Shown here in pieces: positions 51,428-60,420 of a stretch of 64,000 nt of DNA. The stretch's first letter is position 1, and the number at the start of each line of letters is the position of its first letter. The stretch covers positions 620,001-684,000 of the forward strand of contig NC_015474.1 in assembly GCF_000211475.1 (NCBI RefSeq), read 5' to 3'. The notes below the pieces were generated by a model. The model did no database searches. It was not told where the DNA came from and saw nothing but the letters and a program-made list of their open reading frames with translations. Source of the stretch: Pyrococcus sp. NA2. Lineage in GTDB: Archaea > Methanobacteriota_B > Thermococci > Thermococcales > Thermococcaceae. The position numbers and the translations under genes are program-made.

Positions 51428-52349
51428 AGTATCTTACGGAACGGCCGTGAGTATGGGACTCATAAAGGCCAAACTCCTTGCCAAGCCCACCACGGCGTAT
51501 CTCATGACGTACTATGACGGAAAGTGTGTGAATGACTGCAAGTTCTGTGCTCAGGCTAGATCGAGCAGTAGTGACATGAGCATGCTTTCAAGAGTAGTAT
51601 GGCCCGTTTTCGAAGTTGAAGATGTCGTTAAGAACTTTAATAACGGTGGATTCAAAAGGATATGCCTGCAGACGATCGACTATCCTGGATTAATTGAAGA
51701 TACACTTGAGTTGTTGGACAAGTTAAATCCCCTGAACGTTCCAATCTCTCTCTCCATAACTCCAGTGCCAAAAGATGTAATTAGGGAGTTCAAGAATCTA
51801 GGAGTGGATTATATTGGAATTGGCCTGGATGCTGCTAGCGAGGATGTGTACAAGGAGGTAAAGGTATCAAGGTACTCCTGGGATGACATGTGGAGATTTC
51901 TTGATGATGTAATCGAGGTGCTGGGAAGGGGGAGAGGTGTCGTTCACATAATAGTGGGCCTTGGAGAGAGCGATAGGGACGTTGTTAATGCAATTTGGGA
52001 GGTCTACAGAAGGGGAGGAATAGTATCACTATTCGCGTTCACTCCGTTAAAGGGAACTAAAATGGAAAACCATCCCCCACCCTCTATTAAAAGATACAGG
52101 AGGATACAGGCCGCTCATTATTTGATAAAAACCGGGAAGGCCAAGCTTAGGGACTTTGAGTTTGATGAGGAAGGTAACTTGGTGACCCTCCCAGTTCTAG
52201 ACATTCCCTCCTCAGCTTTCGTAACCCAGGGATGTCCATGGTGCAATAGGCCTTACTACAATGAGAGACCCAGTAAAGAGCCTTACAATTATCCATCAGT
52301 TGAAATGGTAAACAAGAGGCTTGATGTCATCAAGAAGGAACTAGGCTAG
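51417..52349 (+). CDS. Radical SAM protein, biotin-synthase-related (COG2516-type)
   Basis: A 310-residue radical SAM enzyme. The cluster motif is CVNDCKFC near residue 37-44, followed by the GGFKRICLQTIDYPG strand, GIGLDAAS, and a C-terminal second cysteine set CPWCNRPYYNERP that may bind another cluster. Family members are annotated as biotin-synthase related; recent work assigns two-part lipoyl synthases (LipS1/LipS2) in Thermococcus to this kind of protein, so this could be one of the two. That assignment is from memory and not certain. It is in an operon with an MFS gene. Confidence 0.82.
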   Translation: MKVRVSYGTAVSMGLIKAKLLAKPTTAYLMTYYDGKCVNDCKFCAQARSSSSDMSMLSRVVWPVFEVEDVVKNFNNGGFKRICLQTIDYPGLIEDTLELLDKLNPLNVPISLSITPVPKDVIREFKNLGVDYIGIGLDAASEDVYKEVKVSRYSWDDMWRFLDDVIEVLGRGRGVVHIIVGLGESDRDVVNAIWEVYRRGGIVSLFAFTPLKGTKMENHPPPSIKRYRRIQAAHYLIKTGKAKLRDFEFDEEGNLVTLPVLDIPSSAFVTQGCPWCNRPYYNERPSKEPYNYPSVEMVNKRLDVIKKELG

Positions 52350-52927
52350 TCTTCGCTTTCGCTACCAGAGGCTATCTCTCTCAATTTGTCCATGCCTGCT
52401 CCAACCGCTATCAATGTGTCTCCTTCTTTTATCACCTCATTGCCGGGTGGATTGTATATATATTTAGGCCCCCTCTTGATTGCTATTATCCTAACACCAA
52501 TTTTTGAAGGTAATTTAAGCTCTCTAAGACTTTTTCCGACGAGTATTGAATCTTTTTTCACGGTAACCCTACCGATTTCTTCCTCAACATCGTGCATTAT
52601 CTTCCTTATTATTGGGTGGGGTTTAACATCCCTTAATATTAGATCTGCTATTTCATAAGCAGAATCACTTATTTGCTCATTTATTGATGCCATTTCAATA
52701 ACGCTAAGCATGCTCTCAGGATCTTCGATCTTTTTTGCGGCTTCAAGGGCCAGCTTCTTCACCTTTAATGTGAGTTCATCCATTTTCTCCTCTAGAAGGT
52801 ATACCTCCTCCGCTATCTCTTCGCTATTGTACATTACGGAAGAGAGTGCCAAGTCTATCATTAGAGAGGAGATGTTTTTCATCTCAATAAGACAATTCTT
52901 TATCTCTTCAAGCTCTTTCATTTCCAA
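52346..52927 (-). CDS. PhoU-like plus TrkA-C (RCK_C) domain protein, second copy
   Basis: A 193-residue protein: a PhoU-type helical half (residues about 1-105) and a TrkA-C/RCK_C half (VKKDSILVGKSLRELKLPSKIGVRIIAIKRG, then EVIKEGDTLIAVGAG). The closely related P. horikoshii protein has a solved structure. It probably binds a small ligand and gates an ion transporter elsewhere. It overlaps the paralog upstream by 20 bp and overlaps the radical SAM gene by 4 bp at its end. Confidence 0.87.
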   Translation of the reverse strand: MEMKELEEIKNCLIEMKNISSLMIDLALSSVMYNSEEIAEEVYLLEEKMDELTLKVKKLALEAAKKIEDPESMLSVIEMASINEQISDSAYEIADLILRDVKPHPIIRKIMHDVEEEIGRVTVKKDSILVGKSLRELKLPSKIGVRIIAIKRGPKYIYNPPGNEVIKEGDTLIAVGAGMDKLREIASGSESED

Positions 52928-53525
52928 TCACCCTAATCGCTCCCCTCGCTATCTCCTTTAGATATTCTATAGAGGTTCTTGTCCCCCTCCCAATTAGAAT
53001 GTCCCCACTTCTGATCTTGAATTCTCTACCAGGTCCGATTATCCATCTCTTTCCCCTTCTAACTGCTATTATCCAGACGCCAGTATTTGTTGCTAAGTCG
53101 ACCTCTCCAAGGGTCTTCCCTACCAACACGGACTCAGGTGAAACTATGATTCTTCCAATTATCTCTTCCCCTTCTAATATCGTTTCCTTTATTATGGGAT
53201 GGAGTTCTATCCCTTCTAGAACCATCTTTGCTAAGTCTCCAGCTGCATTTGATATATCCTCTATTGAATTTGCTATCTGCAATATGGTAACTACTTGCTC
53301 AGCCTCCTTAACGTTCCTTGCCGCTAAGATGCTATGAACCATAAGTTGATAATTCAGCAGATCTATCCTCTCCTCCAGCTCGAGTACTTCTTCTGCTATC
53401 TCCTTATCCCCAAAGAGAAGTGAAGCATACGCAAGATCGACCATTAATTCTACGGTATTTTTCATCTCGATGAATATTTCTTTAACGCTTTTGGGCTCAT
53501 ACCGAAATTCCTCAACTTCTTCCAT
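52908..53525 (-). CDS. PhoU-like plus TrkA-C (RCK_C) domain protein, first copy
   Basis: A 205-residue paralog of the gene after it, with the same domain order: helical PhoU-like residues about 15-115, then TrkA-C (VSPESVLVGKTLGEVDLATNTGVWIIAVRRG and IRSGDILIGRGT). The overlap of the two genes suggests that they form a heteromer. No channel or transporter gene is close by, so the target is not known. Confidence 0.87.
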   Translation of the reverse strand: MEEVEEFRYEPKSVKEIFIEMKNTVELMVDLAYASLLFGDKEIAEEVLELEERIDLLNYQLMVHSILAARNVKEAEQVVTILQIANSIEDISNAAGDLAKMVLEGIELHPIIKETILEGEEIIGRIIVSPESVLVGKTLGEVDLATNTGVWIIAVRRGKRWIIGPGREFKIRSGDILIGRGTRTSIEYLKEIARGAIRVIGNERA

Positions 53526-53637
53526 TTTTCCTAGCTCCCTCCTGAAATTCTAGGTTAGTCATTAGATTTTGAGATAATGTCTGCTTTTAAGTCTTAGCTA
53601 AATCGTTAATGTTATTAAATTGGATGGGCAATAGAGG

Positions 53638-54267
53638 ATGATGCTTGAGGATGTGATAAAGGACATCGAGATTGAGATAAAGAAGTTCCAAGAGAGAGTC
53701 GCCGTTCTCGAGGAAGTTTCTCTCCTCGGTGAATCTTCAATTTCTTCCAAGTACAAAGATCTCCTGAAGAAAAGGAATTATGGATTCTACTATCTAATAT
53801 TTCTTGTTGTCATATTAATAGTTGAGTTGGCGGTTCTGATGTTTCTAAAGAGTAGGTATGGCTTTAGATTATCAGGTTTAACTTATGTTCTCTTGGCCAT
53901 CTTAGCATCCCTGAGTTTAGTTATCCTTGCCTCAATGTTTAGGCCTAGAGAGGAAGATTCCCTGGAAGATAAGATATTGATGTACAAGAGCATTGTTAGG
54001 TTTTACGGGAAGTTGAAGGAGAGCCTTGAAAGGAACGATAAAGAGACAATTCAAAGGTTAGCTGATGAAATTCTTGAAGAGCCGATATTGGCAAAGGCCC
54101 TTGAATTCATTAACGTTGGTGAACCAAAGGTTATAGCGTATGCTTTATACCTCTACGCTAATGAGGACAAAGTTGAAAAGTCTGAAATCCAAGAGGTAAT
54201 CCCCCTGGTTAGGGGTCCCATTAGAAGATTACTGGAAAGTTCGGTTGGTGGTGGGCATGAGGATTGA
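53638..54267 (+). CDS. Two-helix membrane protein, function unknown
   Basis: A 209-residue protein. Residues 1-40 are a charged helix or coiled coil, and residues about 43-65 and 75-97 are two membrane helices (YGFYYLIFLVVILIVELAVL; LTYVLLAILASLSLVILASM). The soluble C terminus is helical and acidic. The gene overlaps the following gene by 11 bp, so the products are probably partners. I do not recognise a family. An unpaired SD AGAGG lies just before the ATG. Confidence 0.7.
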   Translation: MMLEDVIKDIEIEIKKFQERVAVLEEVSLLGESSISSKYKDLLKKRNYGFYYLIFLVVILIVELAVLMFLKSRYGFRLSGLTYVLLAILASLSLVILASMFRPREEDSLEDKILMYKSIVRFYGKLKESLERNDKETIQRLADEILEEPILAKALEFINVGEPKVIAYALYLYANEDKVEKSEIQEVIPLVRGPIRRLLESSVGGGHED

Positions 54268-55054
54268 AGTTCCCTCAAAGAATTATATGAATGAACTTTC
54301 AAAAATACTTAGCAAGGCTGGAATCATGAATAGGCCGAAAGAGGAATTAGATTGGGAGATAAAAAATTTCATTAGTTTAAAAAATAAATTCAAAGAGCTC
54401 AGGAATTTAAAGATCGATGCTGTCTCCGAAGCTTTGGATGAATTCGAGAATGCATATAAGGAACTTGTGAAGAAGCTAAGAGAAAAAGGGCTGTCCTTTA
54501 AAGAACTAAATGATGACCCAATGACGATCCACGTTCTCGAAACTCTTGAAGAAAATGATTGTCTTGAACTTTCTGAGGATAAGCTGAAGTTGAAGAATGA
54601 GATACCTCTCGATGAACTGGTCGTCGAGATAGAGATTCCTGTTGAAGATGTAATCGAGGAGATAGAAGCAATTGAAAGGGCTGGAGGAAAACTTGTGACT
54701 GAGGTAAAGCTACTGAAGAGGTATTACATTGAGGTCATGGAAGTTGACATCGAGGCAATAGGTAAGGCCCTTGAGATGGCTGAGGAATATACCGATGAAG
54801 ACGTAATTTTAGAGGCCTCAATTGCAGGAATTGCGAAAAGCGCTTTATCAGAGGTAATACTCAGTTTGATAAAAGACATAAGGAGAAAAGATGAGCTGGT
54901 CGAAATCCTCCTTTCCCTGGAGCCTGTGGAGATTGAAGGTGAAAAAGGTTCGCTAAGGATATACTTTGAAGAGGATGCAATTGAAGATCTCTTAAAGGAG
55001 CTCCAAACCTTAGGATACCTAAAGGTTAAAGGGAACAGGATATGGTTCTACTAA
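54257..55054 (+). CDS. Helical protein with winged-helix-like segments, function unknown
   Basis: A 265-residue acidic protein starting MRIEVPSKNYMNELSKI, with long helices (ELRNLKIDAVSEALDEFENAY; VEIEIPVEDVIEEIEAIER) and a C-terminal segment (DLLKELQTLGYLKVKGNRIW) like the end of a winged helix. ATG 54257 has a GGTGGTG SD inside the previous gene. I do not recognise a family. It is the last intact gene before the island that begins with a broken LeuRS gene 25 bp later. Confidence 0.7.
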   Translation: MRIEVPSKNYMNELSKILSKAGIMNRPKEELDWEIKNFISLKNKFKELRNLKIDAVSEALDEFENAYKELVKKLREKGLSFKELNDDPMTIHVLETLEENDCLELSEDKLKLKNEIPLDELVVEIEIPVEDVIEEIEAIERAGGKLVTEVKLLKRYYIEVMEVDIEAIGKALEMAEEYTDEDVILEASIAGIAKSALSEVILSLIKDIRRKDELVEILLSLEPVEIEGEKGSLRIYFEEDAIEDLLKELQTLGYLKVKGNRIWFY

Positions 55055-55078
55055 GATTTTGGCAAGTGAGGTAAGACC

Positions 55079-57159
55079 TTCCAGGACAGGGAGATTGAAG
55101 TTTTGGAAGAGTTCAAGGGCGAGAGGCTCATCGGAAAGTACGTCAAGAACCCGGTAACGGGTGACGAAATCATTATTCTCCCAGCCGAGTTCGTCGACCC
55201 GGACAACGCTACTGGAGTTGTCATGAGCGTTTCGGCCCACGCGCCCTTTGACCACGTTGCGCTTGAAGACCTGAAGAAGGAGACTGAGATACTCCTCAAG
55301 TACGACATTGACCCGCGTGTCCTTGAGGAGATAAGCTACGTCTCGCTGATAGAGCTTGAGGGCTACGGCGACTTCCCGGCGGTGGAGGAAGTTGAAAGGC
55401 TGGGAATAAAGAGCCAGAAAGACAGGGAAAAGCTGGAGGAAGCGACAAAGAACATCTACAAGGCCGAGTACCACAAGGGGCGCTTTAAGATAGAGCCCTA
55501 CGCCGGAAAGCCAGTCCAAGAGGTCAAGGACGCCATAGCAAAGGAGCTAATCGAGAAGGGAATAGCGGAGATAATGTACGAGTTCGCGGAGAAGCCGGTC
55601 ATTTCGCGCTTCGGCAACCAGGCGGTCATCAAGATAATCCACGACCAGTGGTTTATCGACTATGGAAACCCCGAGTGGAAGGAAAAAGCCAAGAAGGCAT
55701 TGTCAAGAATGAAGATATATCCAGAAACAAGGAGGGCCCAGTTCGAGGCGGTAATAAACTGGCTCGACAAGAAGGCCTGTGCAAGGAAAGTAGGACTTGG
55801 AACTCCATTGCCCTGGGACCCGGACTGGGTCATCGAAAGCCTGAGCGACTCGACCATCTACATGGCCTACTACACCATAAGCAGACACATCAATCAGCTG
55901 AGGAAAGAGGGCAAGCTCGACCCCGAGAAGCTAAGCAGGGAGTTCTTCGACTGCATCTTCCGTGAGGACTTCAGCGAAGAAAGGGAAAGGGAGCTGGCGG
56001 AGAAGACCGGAATTCCTGCCCAGACAATCCGCGAGATGAAGGAGGAGTTCGAGTACTGGTACCCGCTCGACTGGCGCTGTTCCGCCAAAGACTTAATCCC
56101 GAACCACCTAACGTTCTTCATATTCAACCACACAGCCATCTTCAGGAAAGAGTACTGGCCGAGAGGAATAGCGGTAAACGGCTTCAGAACGCTGGAAGGC
56201 CAGAAGATGAGCAAGAGCAAGGGCAACGCGCTGAACTTCATCGACGCCATCGAGGAGAACGGTGCCGATGTGGTGAGGCTCTACATAATGGGATTGGCGG
56301 AGCACGACAGCGACTTCGACTGGCGCAGGAAGGAGGTCGGCAAGCTCCGCAGGCAGGTCGAGCGCTTCTATGAACTGATAAGCGAGTTCGCCACCTACGA
56401 GGTCAAGGAAGGCGTCAAGCTTAAGGACATCGACCACTGGATGTTCCACCGCCTGAACAAGGCCATCGAAGGCACCACTGAGCCCCTTGAGGAGCTCAGG
56501 ACGAGAACCGCTGTCCAATGGGCGTTCTACACGGTGCTAAACGACCTGCGCTGGATCTCAGGAGAACCGAGGGCAGGGACGATGATGCGAAGCGTCATGT
56601 CCTGAGAAAGCTCGCCGATGTGTGGGTCAGGCTCATGGCGCCGTTCACGCCACACATAGCGGAAGAGCTCTGGGAGAAGCTCGGCGGGGAGGGCTTTGTA
56701 AGCCTGGCAGAGTGGCCTGAGCCTGTTCCGGAGTGGTGGGACGAGACGGTTGAGGCGGAGGAGGAGTTCATAAAGGCCCTCATCGAGGACATCAGGGAGA
56801 TAATCGAGGTCGCGAAGATAGAGAAGGCGGAGAGGGCATACATATACACCGCCCCCGAGTGGAAGTGGCGCGTCGTTGAAGTCGTCGCAGAGAAGAGGGA
56901 CTTCAAGAGCGCGATGAGTGAACTGATGAAAGACCAGGAGATGAGGAAGCACGGCAAGGAGGTAAGCAAGCTCATCCAGAGGCTCATCAAGGAGAGGGCC
57001 TTCGAGGTCAAGCGCATAGACGAGGAGAAAACCCTGAGAGAGGCAAAGGACTTCATGGAGAAGGAACTCGGCTTGGAGATAATCATCAATCCAGAGGAGG
57101 ACAAAGGCGGAAAGAAGAAACAGGCGATGCCGCTGAAGCCGGCGGTGTTCGTGGAGTGA
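55079..57159 (+). pseudogene. leuS: Leucyl-tRNA synthetase remnant: N terminus missing, one frameshift
   Basis: Clear archaeal LeuRS sequence begins abruptly at FQDREIEVLEEFKGERL, with an in-frame stop 12 bases upstream (55067-55069). By comparison with the about 967-residue Pyrococcus enzyme, about 280 N-terminal residues are gone, including the HIGH motif. KMSKSKGN is kept. The frame breaks at 56554/56555: one T is missing from the codons for R-W-Y-L, moving the C-terminal 200 residues to another frame (which ends with KKQAMPLKP). GC content is higher than in nearby genes. It is a dead copy; the working leuS must be elsewhere. Confidence 0.92.
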
Positions 57160-57193
57160 TTTTTAACTTTTTTGTTGTGTCGTTTTTATTATT
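57160..57193 (+). terminator. T-rich tract after the LeuRS remnant
   Basis: Runs of five to six T (TTTTTAACTTTTTTG, then CGTTTTTATTATT) follow the stop codon of the LeuRS remnant and look like an archaeal U-tract terminator. On the minus strand the same DNA gives A runs, so it would not stop the RiPP operon. Confidence 0.45.
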
Positions 57194-57225
57194 GCTCCCA
57201 AAATTTAGAAAATCAAAAGGGCATG

Positions 57226-57942
57226 TTAGAAGGGTTTCTCAAGCATATATGTTGTATGGACAGTTTTAATACTCAGCCCAAGGAACAGCAAAGATAAGAC
57301 CACTGATACCCCCCATGAAATGAAGCAGTGGGCCTGAAGCCCAAGACTGCATCTTACGCATGCAAGTAAGTGAGTAACGGGGTTAAGCAGAAAACCAATG
57401 AAGTTAGAGTGATAATAAGCAGGGGAGAATACTACCAAGACCCAAGGAAGAATGCTTGTAACAGCGAGGATCTTGTAGGGATTTGCGATTTTTGCACCAA
57501 TGAAAACTCCCAGAGACCCCAGTTCAATGAATGTTAATAGTAGTGCAAGGAAGAGTAGGGGATAGTTAATTGAATGAATCCCCAAGTAATGCACAATGAG
57601 AGCTATTCCACCCAATACTTGGGGCAGAACGAAAAGAGAATACGTAATGAACTGAGCGAGTACTACATGGCTTATTCTAGGAGGAAGGGTTGCGTAAAGT
57701 TCCAGAACACTTGGTTCAAAGATATTGCTCACCCGGTTTGTGAGAGTTCCGATTAATGAGCTAACGGTAGATACAATGATAAATCCACTGACGAGGTATG
57801 ATATCTCCAGAGGATCAGTTGTCTTTGAGTTCATGACCATCATGAAGAGTAGGGAAAATGGCATCACGAAGAGGTTGACCAGCAGGAATGTTTTATAGAG
57901 CCTCATCCCCTTGAGCTCCATTGATACAAGTGCTCTCAACAT
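57226..57942 (-). CDS. ABC-2-type permease of the RiPP cluster
   Basis: A 238-residue membrane protein with six predicted helices (for example YKTFLLVNLFVMPFSLLFMM; YLVSGFIIVSTVSSLIG; VLAQFITYSLFVLPQVLGG), in the ABC-2 exporter layout with an N-terminal cytoplasmic helix. It abuts the ATPase gene (shared base) and is the last gene of the operon precursor-maturase-ATPase-permease. It most likely exports the modified peptide or gives self-protection against it. No peptidase domain is present. Confidence 0.83.
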   Translation of the reverse strand: MLRALVSMELKGMRLYKTFLLVNLFVMPFSLLFMMVMNSKTTDPLEISYLVSGFIIVSTVSSLIGTLTNRVSNIFEPSVLELYATLPPRISHVVLAQFITYSLFVLPQVLGGIALIVHYLGIHSINYPLLFLALLLTFIELGSLGVFIGAKIANPYKILAVTSILPWVLVVFSPAYYHSNFIGFLLNPVTHLLACVRCSLGLQAHCFISWGVSVVLSLLFLGLSIKTVHTTYMLEKPF

Positions 57943-58850
57943 CAGCCATCCCTCCTAAGTAAGTTCACAATGAGCTTTTCGAATGAAGGGGAATTCAACT
58001 CAAGATATGATATACCAACCGTATTATTCACTTTCTCAATGGTCTTAATAGCATCTTCAAGGGTTTCAAACGATATCTCATAGAGTTTACCTTTTTGTGT
58101 ATAGTTATAGTTTTTGGGTAAAATTCCGGCTATATTACCTTCCCGGGGGATTATCTTAACCTCAGTTGGCATCTTCATCAATGAAACTATATCTGCTGGA
58201 GTTCCCGAGGTTATGATTCTTCCTTCAACAAGGATATAAATCCTATTGCAGAGTTCTTTAACCTCAGTCATATCATGGCTGGCTATGAGAACACCATCAT
58301 GGTGATGCTCACGTATCACCTCCCAAAGTCTGTACTTTGTAACAACATCAACCATGCTAGTTGGTTCATCCAGCACAAGGATTGGTAGTTCTTGAATTAG
58401 AGCCATTGCAAGGAGAAGTGTTTTTCTCATTCCTCCAGAAAGTTGATATCCAAAAAACTCTCTGGCGTTCTCTAAGTTCAAAACGTGAAGGACGTTCGAT
58501 ATTTTTTCTTCCCGTATCTTAGCTGAGGAAACACCTCTCATTCTAAGGACATAATCAAGGATCTCTCTGACTGTTAGTGAAGGAAAAGTTAGTGGGTATT
58601 GTGGCACGTAGCCAATGAATTCTTTCGGAATAGTCGGGTTTTTTGTCACATCTTTTCCCATAACCTTTATAACTCCTTCTGTTGGTTTAAGCAGACCAAG
58701 TAACTGACGTATCAATGTTGTTTTTCCTGCACCATTGGGACCAACTATTCCCACAATTTCTCCACGTTTTACCTTAATAGAGATATTATCATTGGCCTTT
58801 GTCCCATCAGGGTATATTTTTGTTAAATTTTTGATCTCGATAACATTCAT
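57942..58850 (-). CDS. ABC transporter ATPase of the RiPP cluster
   Basis: A 302-residue ABC-2-type ATPase. Walker A is GPNGAGKTT, the Q-loop is YVPQYPLTF, the signature is YQLSGGM, Walker B is LPILVLDEPTSM, and the H-loop is ASHDM. A C-terminal extension of about 80 residues follows, as in many drug/peptide exporters of the CcmA/YhaQ type. Its start overlaps the maturase stop by 4 bp, so its level is tied to the maturase. Confidence 0.9.
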   Translation of the reverse strand: MNVIEIKNLTKIYPDGTKANDNISIKVKRGEIVGIVGPNGAGKTTLIRQLLGLLKPTEGVIKVMGKDVTKNPTIPKEFIGYVPQYPLTFPSLTVREILDYVLRMRGVSSAKIREEKISNVLHVLNLENAREFFGYQLSGGMRKTLLLAMALIQELPILVLDEPTSMVDVVTKYRLWEVIREHHHDGVLIASHDMTEVKELCNRIYILVEGRIITSGTPADIVSLMKMPTEVKIIPREGNIAGILPKNYNYTQKGKLYEISFETLEDAIKTIEKVNNTVGISYLELNSPSFEKLIVNLLRRDG

Positions 58851-60166
58851 TGTATCTCCCCCAATACCCCCTTATATTTTGATTGAACATATAACTTTAT
58901 CAAAGTTTCATAGTTCTTAAGATATGCTAAATTACACGAAATTCTTGACTTCGTGGCGTTACCCATCCATTTACATCCCCCATAACATATTGGTTCAAAT
59001 TTGCATTTTGTCATGCATGGAGGTTCAAAGTTTATTAACGAGTACCACCTAGAGCTGGTTATAATTAGCTTACCCTTTTTACTAATATACCCATCTGGTT
59101 TTGAATAAAGAAATCCTGGACATTTATAAACATTTAAATTCTCATCTACAGCAAAGCTATAGGCATGTGACGCCATACATGGGCCAAAGACCATGGGGTT
59201 TCCAATTTTATATCCCAAATCAACTGCAAAATGATATAGCTCAACCAAAACCTCTGACTTTGCTTTGTCTAATATATGAGCACTACCCACTTTAATTGCC
59301 GTTTGAGTTGGAAAGATATACTCGAATCCTACTGAGCCTAACGTCTCGTGAAGTCCGTACTCATCATGGAGATACATCAAAAGAGACCTAACGCTTTCTT
59401 TATTGGCCTTGTTTACATTCATCCTTAGCACAATTCTCCCTCTGAATTCATCAATATTATCAAGCAGATTTTTTAGGATGATATCAAAGGATCCTTCCCC
59501 ATTGGGGAAGGGACGCATTACATCATGGGTTTCTTTCATCCCATCTAGTGTAATCTGCACAGTGGTAGAGTACTGCGAAAGTTCCTGTCCGATCTCTTTA
59601 GAGAATAAAGTCCCGTTAGTTATAATAGATGCATCATAGCTGACTCCCGAATCTCTCAAAGTTTCTAAGTCCCTAAGGGCCAATGTTAAGGTTTCAATAT
59701 TTAGGAGGGGTTCACCGCCAAAAAAGGCAATGCTAATTCCCTTTAAGGCATCTTTACTATTAATAAACATCATTATTCTTTTCCAGTTCTCTGGAGCCAA
59801 ATCTTGCTGGGATGAGAATTTCTTTCTTAAGTCTTGGTAGCAATAGGGACAAGCCAGGTTGCATCTGGATGTTAAATTCACAAATATTCCCATATGTGTA
59901 GGGTTATATTTTTGCAGATTAATCAAAGTTCTCATAACTTCAGTTTCATCGATGTCCTCAGATACCAAAAACCCAAGTTCAATTAATTGATCTAGAACCT
60001 CTTTGGGCACATTTTCAAAGTTTTGACTATTAATTGTTTCCCATATCTTAGGAGATATCGCAATTAAAGACTTATATAACACATGGTATAATATATAATA
60101 TCTTGTGTTTCCAATAGTATAGGGTACCTCAAGTATATACTTGGAAACTTTTCTTGAGGTTTCCAT
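58847..60166 (-). CDS. Radical SAM/SPASM peptide maturase
   Basis: A 439-residue enzyme likely to modify the peptide encoded just upstream. Residues about 1-75 look like a peptide-binding winged-helix (RRE-like) segment. The radical SAM cluster motif is CNLACPYC (Cys102, 106, 109), followed by FFGGEPLL and ITNGTLF. The C terminus has a full SPASM set: Cys330, Cys349, Cys384-x3-Cys388-x5-Cys394-x3-Cys398 and Cys411. This layout is typical of enzymes that make thioether or related links in Cys-containing peptides. ATG 60166 has the SD GGAGGTGA; a TTG 15 bases upstream is in frame. It lies 63 bp after the precursor gene. Confidence 0.9.
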   Translation of the reverse strand: METSRKVSKYILEVPYTIGNTRYYILYHVLYKSLIAISPKIWETINSQNFENVPKEVLDQLIELGFLVSEDIDETEVMRTLINLQKYNPTHMGIFVNLTSRCNLACPYCYQDLRKKFSSQQDLAPENWKRIMMFINSKDALKGISIAFFGGEPLLNIETLTLALRDLETLRDSGVSYDASIITNGTLFSKEIGQELSQYSTTVQITLDGMKETHDVMRPFPNGEGSFDIILKNLLDNIDEFRGRIVLRMNVNKANKESVRSLLMYLHDEYGLHETLGSVGFEYIFPTQTAIKVGSAHILDKAKSEVLVELYHFAVDLGYKIGNPMVFGPCMASHAYSFAVDENLNVYKCPGFLYSKPDGYISKKGKLIITSSRWYSLINFEPPCMTKCKFEPICYGGCKWMGNATKSRISCNLAYLKNYETLIKLYVQSKYKGVLGEIQ

Positions 60167-60189
60167 CGGCATCACCTCCAAGGGTTATC

Positions 60190-60226
60190 TCTAATTGCTT
60201 TTCCTAAAAAACAAAAGGAAAAAGAA
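60190..60226 (-). terminator. T-rich tract between precursor and maturase genes
   Basis: On the minus strand the bases after the precursor stop run TTTCTTTTTCCTTTTGTTTTTT. This could end most transcripts after the small gene and let some read through, giving more precursor than enzyme, as is common in RiPP operons. Confidence 0.4.
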
Positions 60227-60229
60227 ACA

Positions 60230-60328
60230 TTAATCCTTCACCGGGTTGCAAAACACACCACAGAAGTTGGGTTCGTCAAATCCAGACGAACCCCTATCAA
60301 GTACAACAATCTCCTTAACTTCCTCCAT
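60230..60328 (-). CDS. RiPP precursor peptide, 32 residues
   Basis: A short frame with a strong SD (GGAGGTGAT, four bases before ATG 60328). It encodes MEEVKEIVVLDRGSSGF, then DEP, then NFCGVFCNPVKD. The N-terminal acidic/hydrophobic half would be the leader, and the C-terminal half with two cysteines (Cys23 and Cys27, C-x3-C, next to aromatic and Asn residues) the core. There is no GG cleavage site. It is followed by the radical SAM/SPASM maturase and an ABC exporter, the typical setting of a modified peptide. It is too short for usual gene finders. The call as precursor is inference from SD, size, cysteines and context. Confidence 0.78.
   Translation of the reverse strand: MEEVKEIVVLDRGSSGFDEPNFCGVFCNPVKD
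60269..60293 (-). repeat. Perfect 9-bp hairpin inside the precursor gene
   Basis: GGGTTCGTC (60269-60277) and GACGAACCC (60285-60293) are exact reverse complements around a 7-base loop. In the RNA this makes a stable stem over the codons for GSSGFDEP, between leader and core. It could stabilise or slow the message, or simply reflect codon choice. Confidence 0.7.
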
Positions 60329-60373
60329 GCTATCACCTCCTCTATGTTTTTGCACTCAAGTTTAGGCTACACT

Positions 60374-60384
60374 CCTTTATAAGT
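60374..60384 (-). promoter_or_regulatory. TATA box of the RiPP operon
   Basis: The minus strand reads ACTTATAAAGG here, preceded by the A-rich CAGTAAA where a BRE would sit. It lies about 46-56 bases upstream of the precursor ATG, giving a leader of about 20-25 bases that contains the SD. Confidence 0.6.
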
Positions 60385-60420
60385 TTTACTGTTACAAGAA
60401 GTATTTAAGAAAACGGCTAT

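Noticed and set aside
56518-57159. Second LeuRS frame as a separate gene starting at 56518
   Set aside because: The real LeuRS homology starts only at LRRTEGRDD after the frameshift, so this is the tail of the same broken gene rather than a new one.
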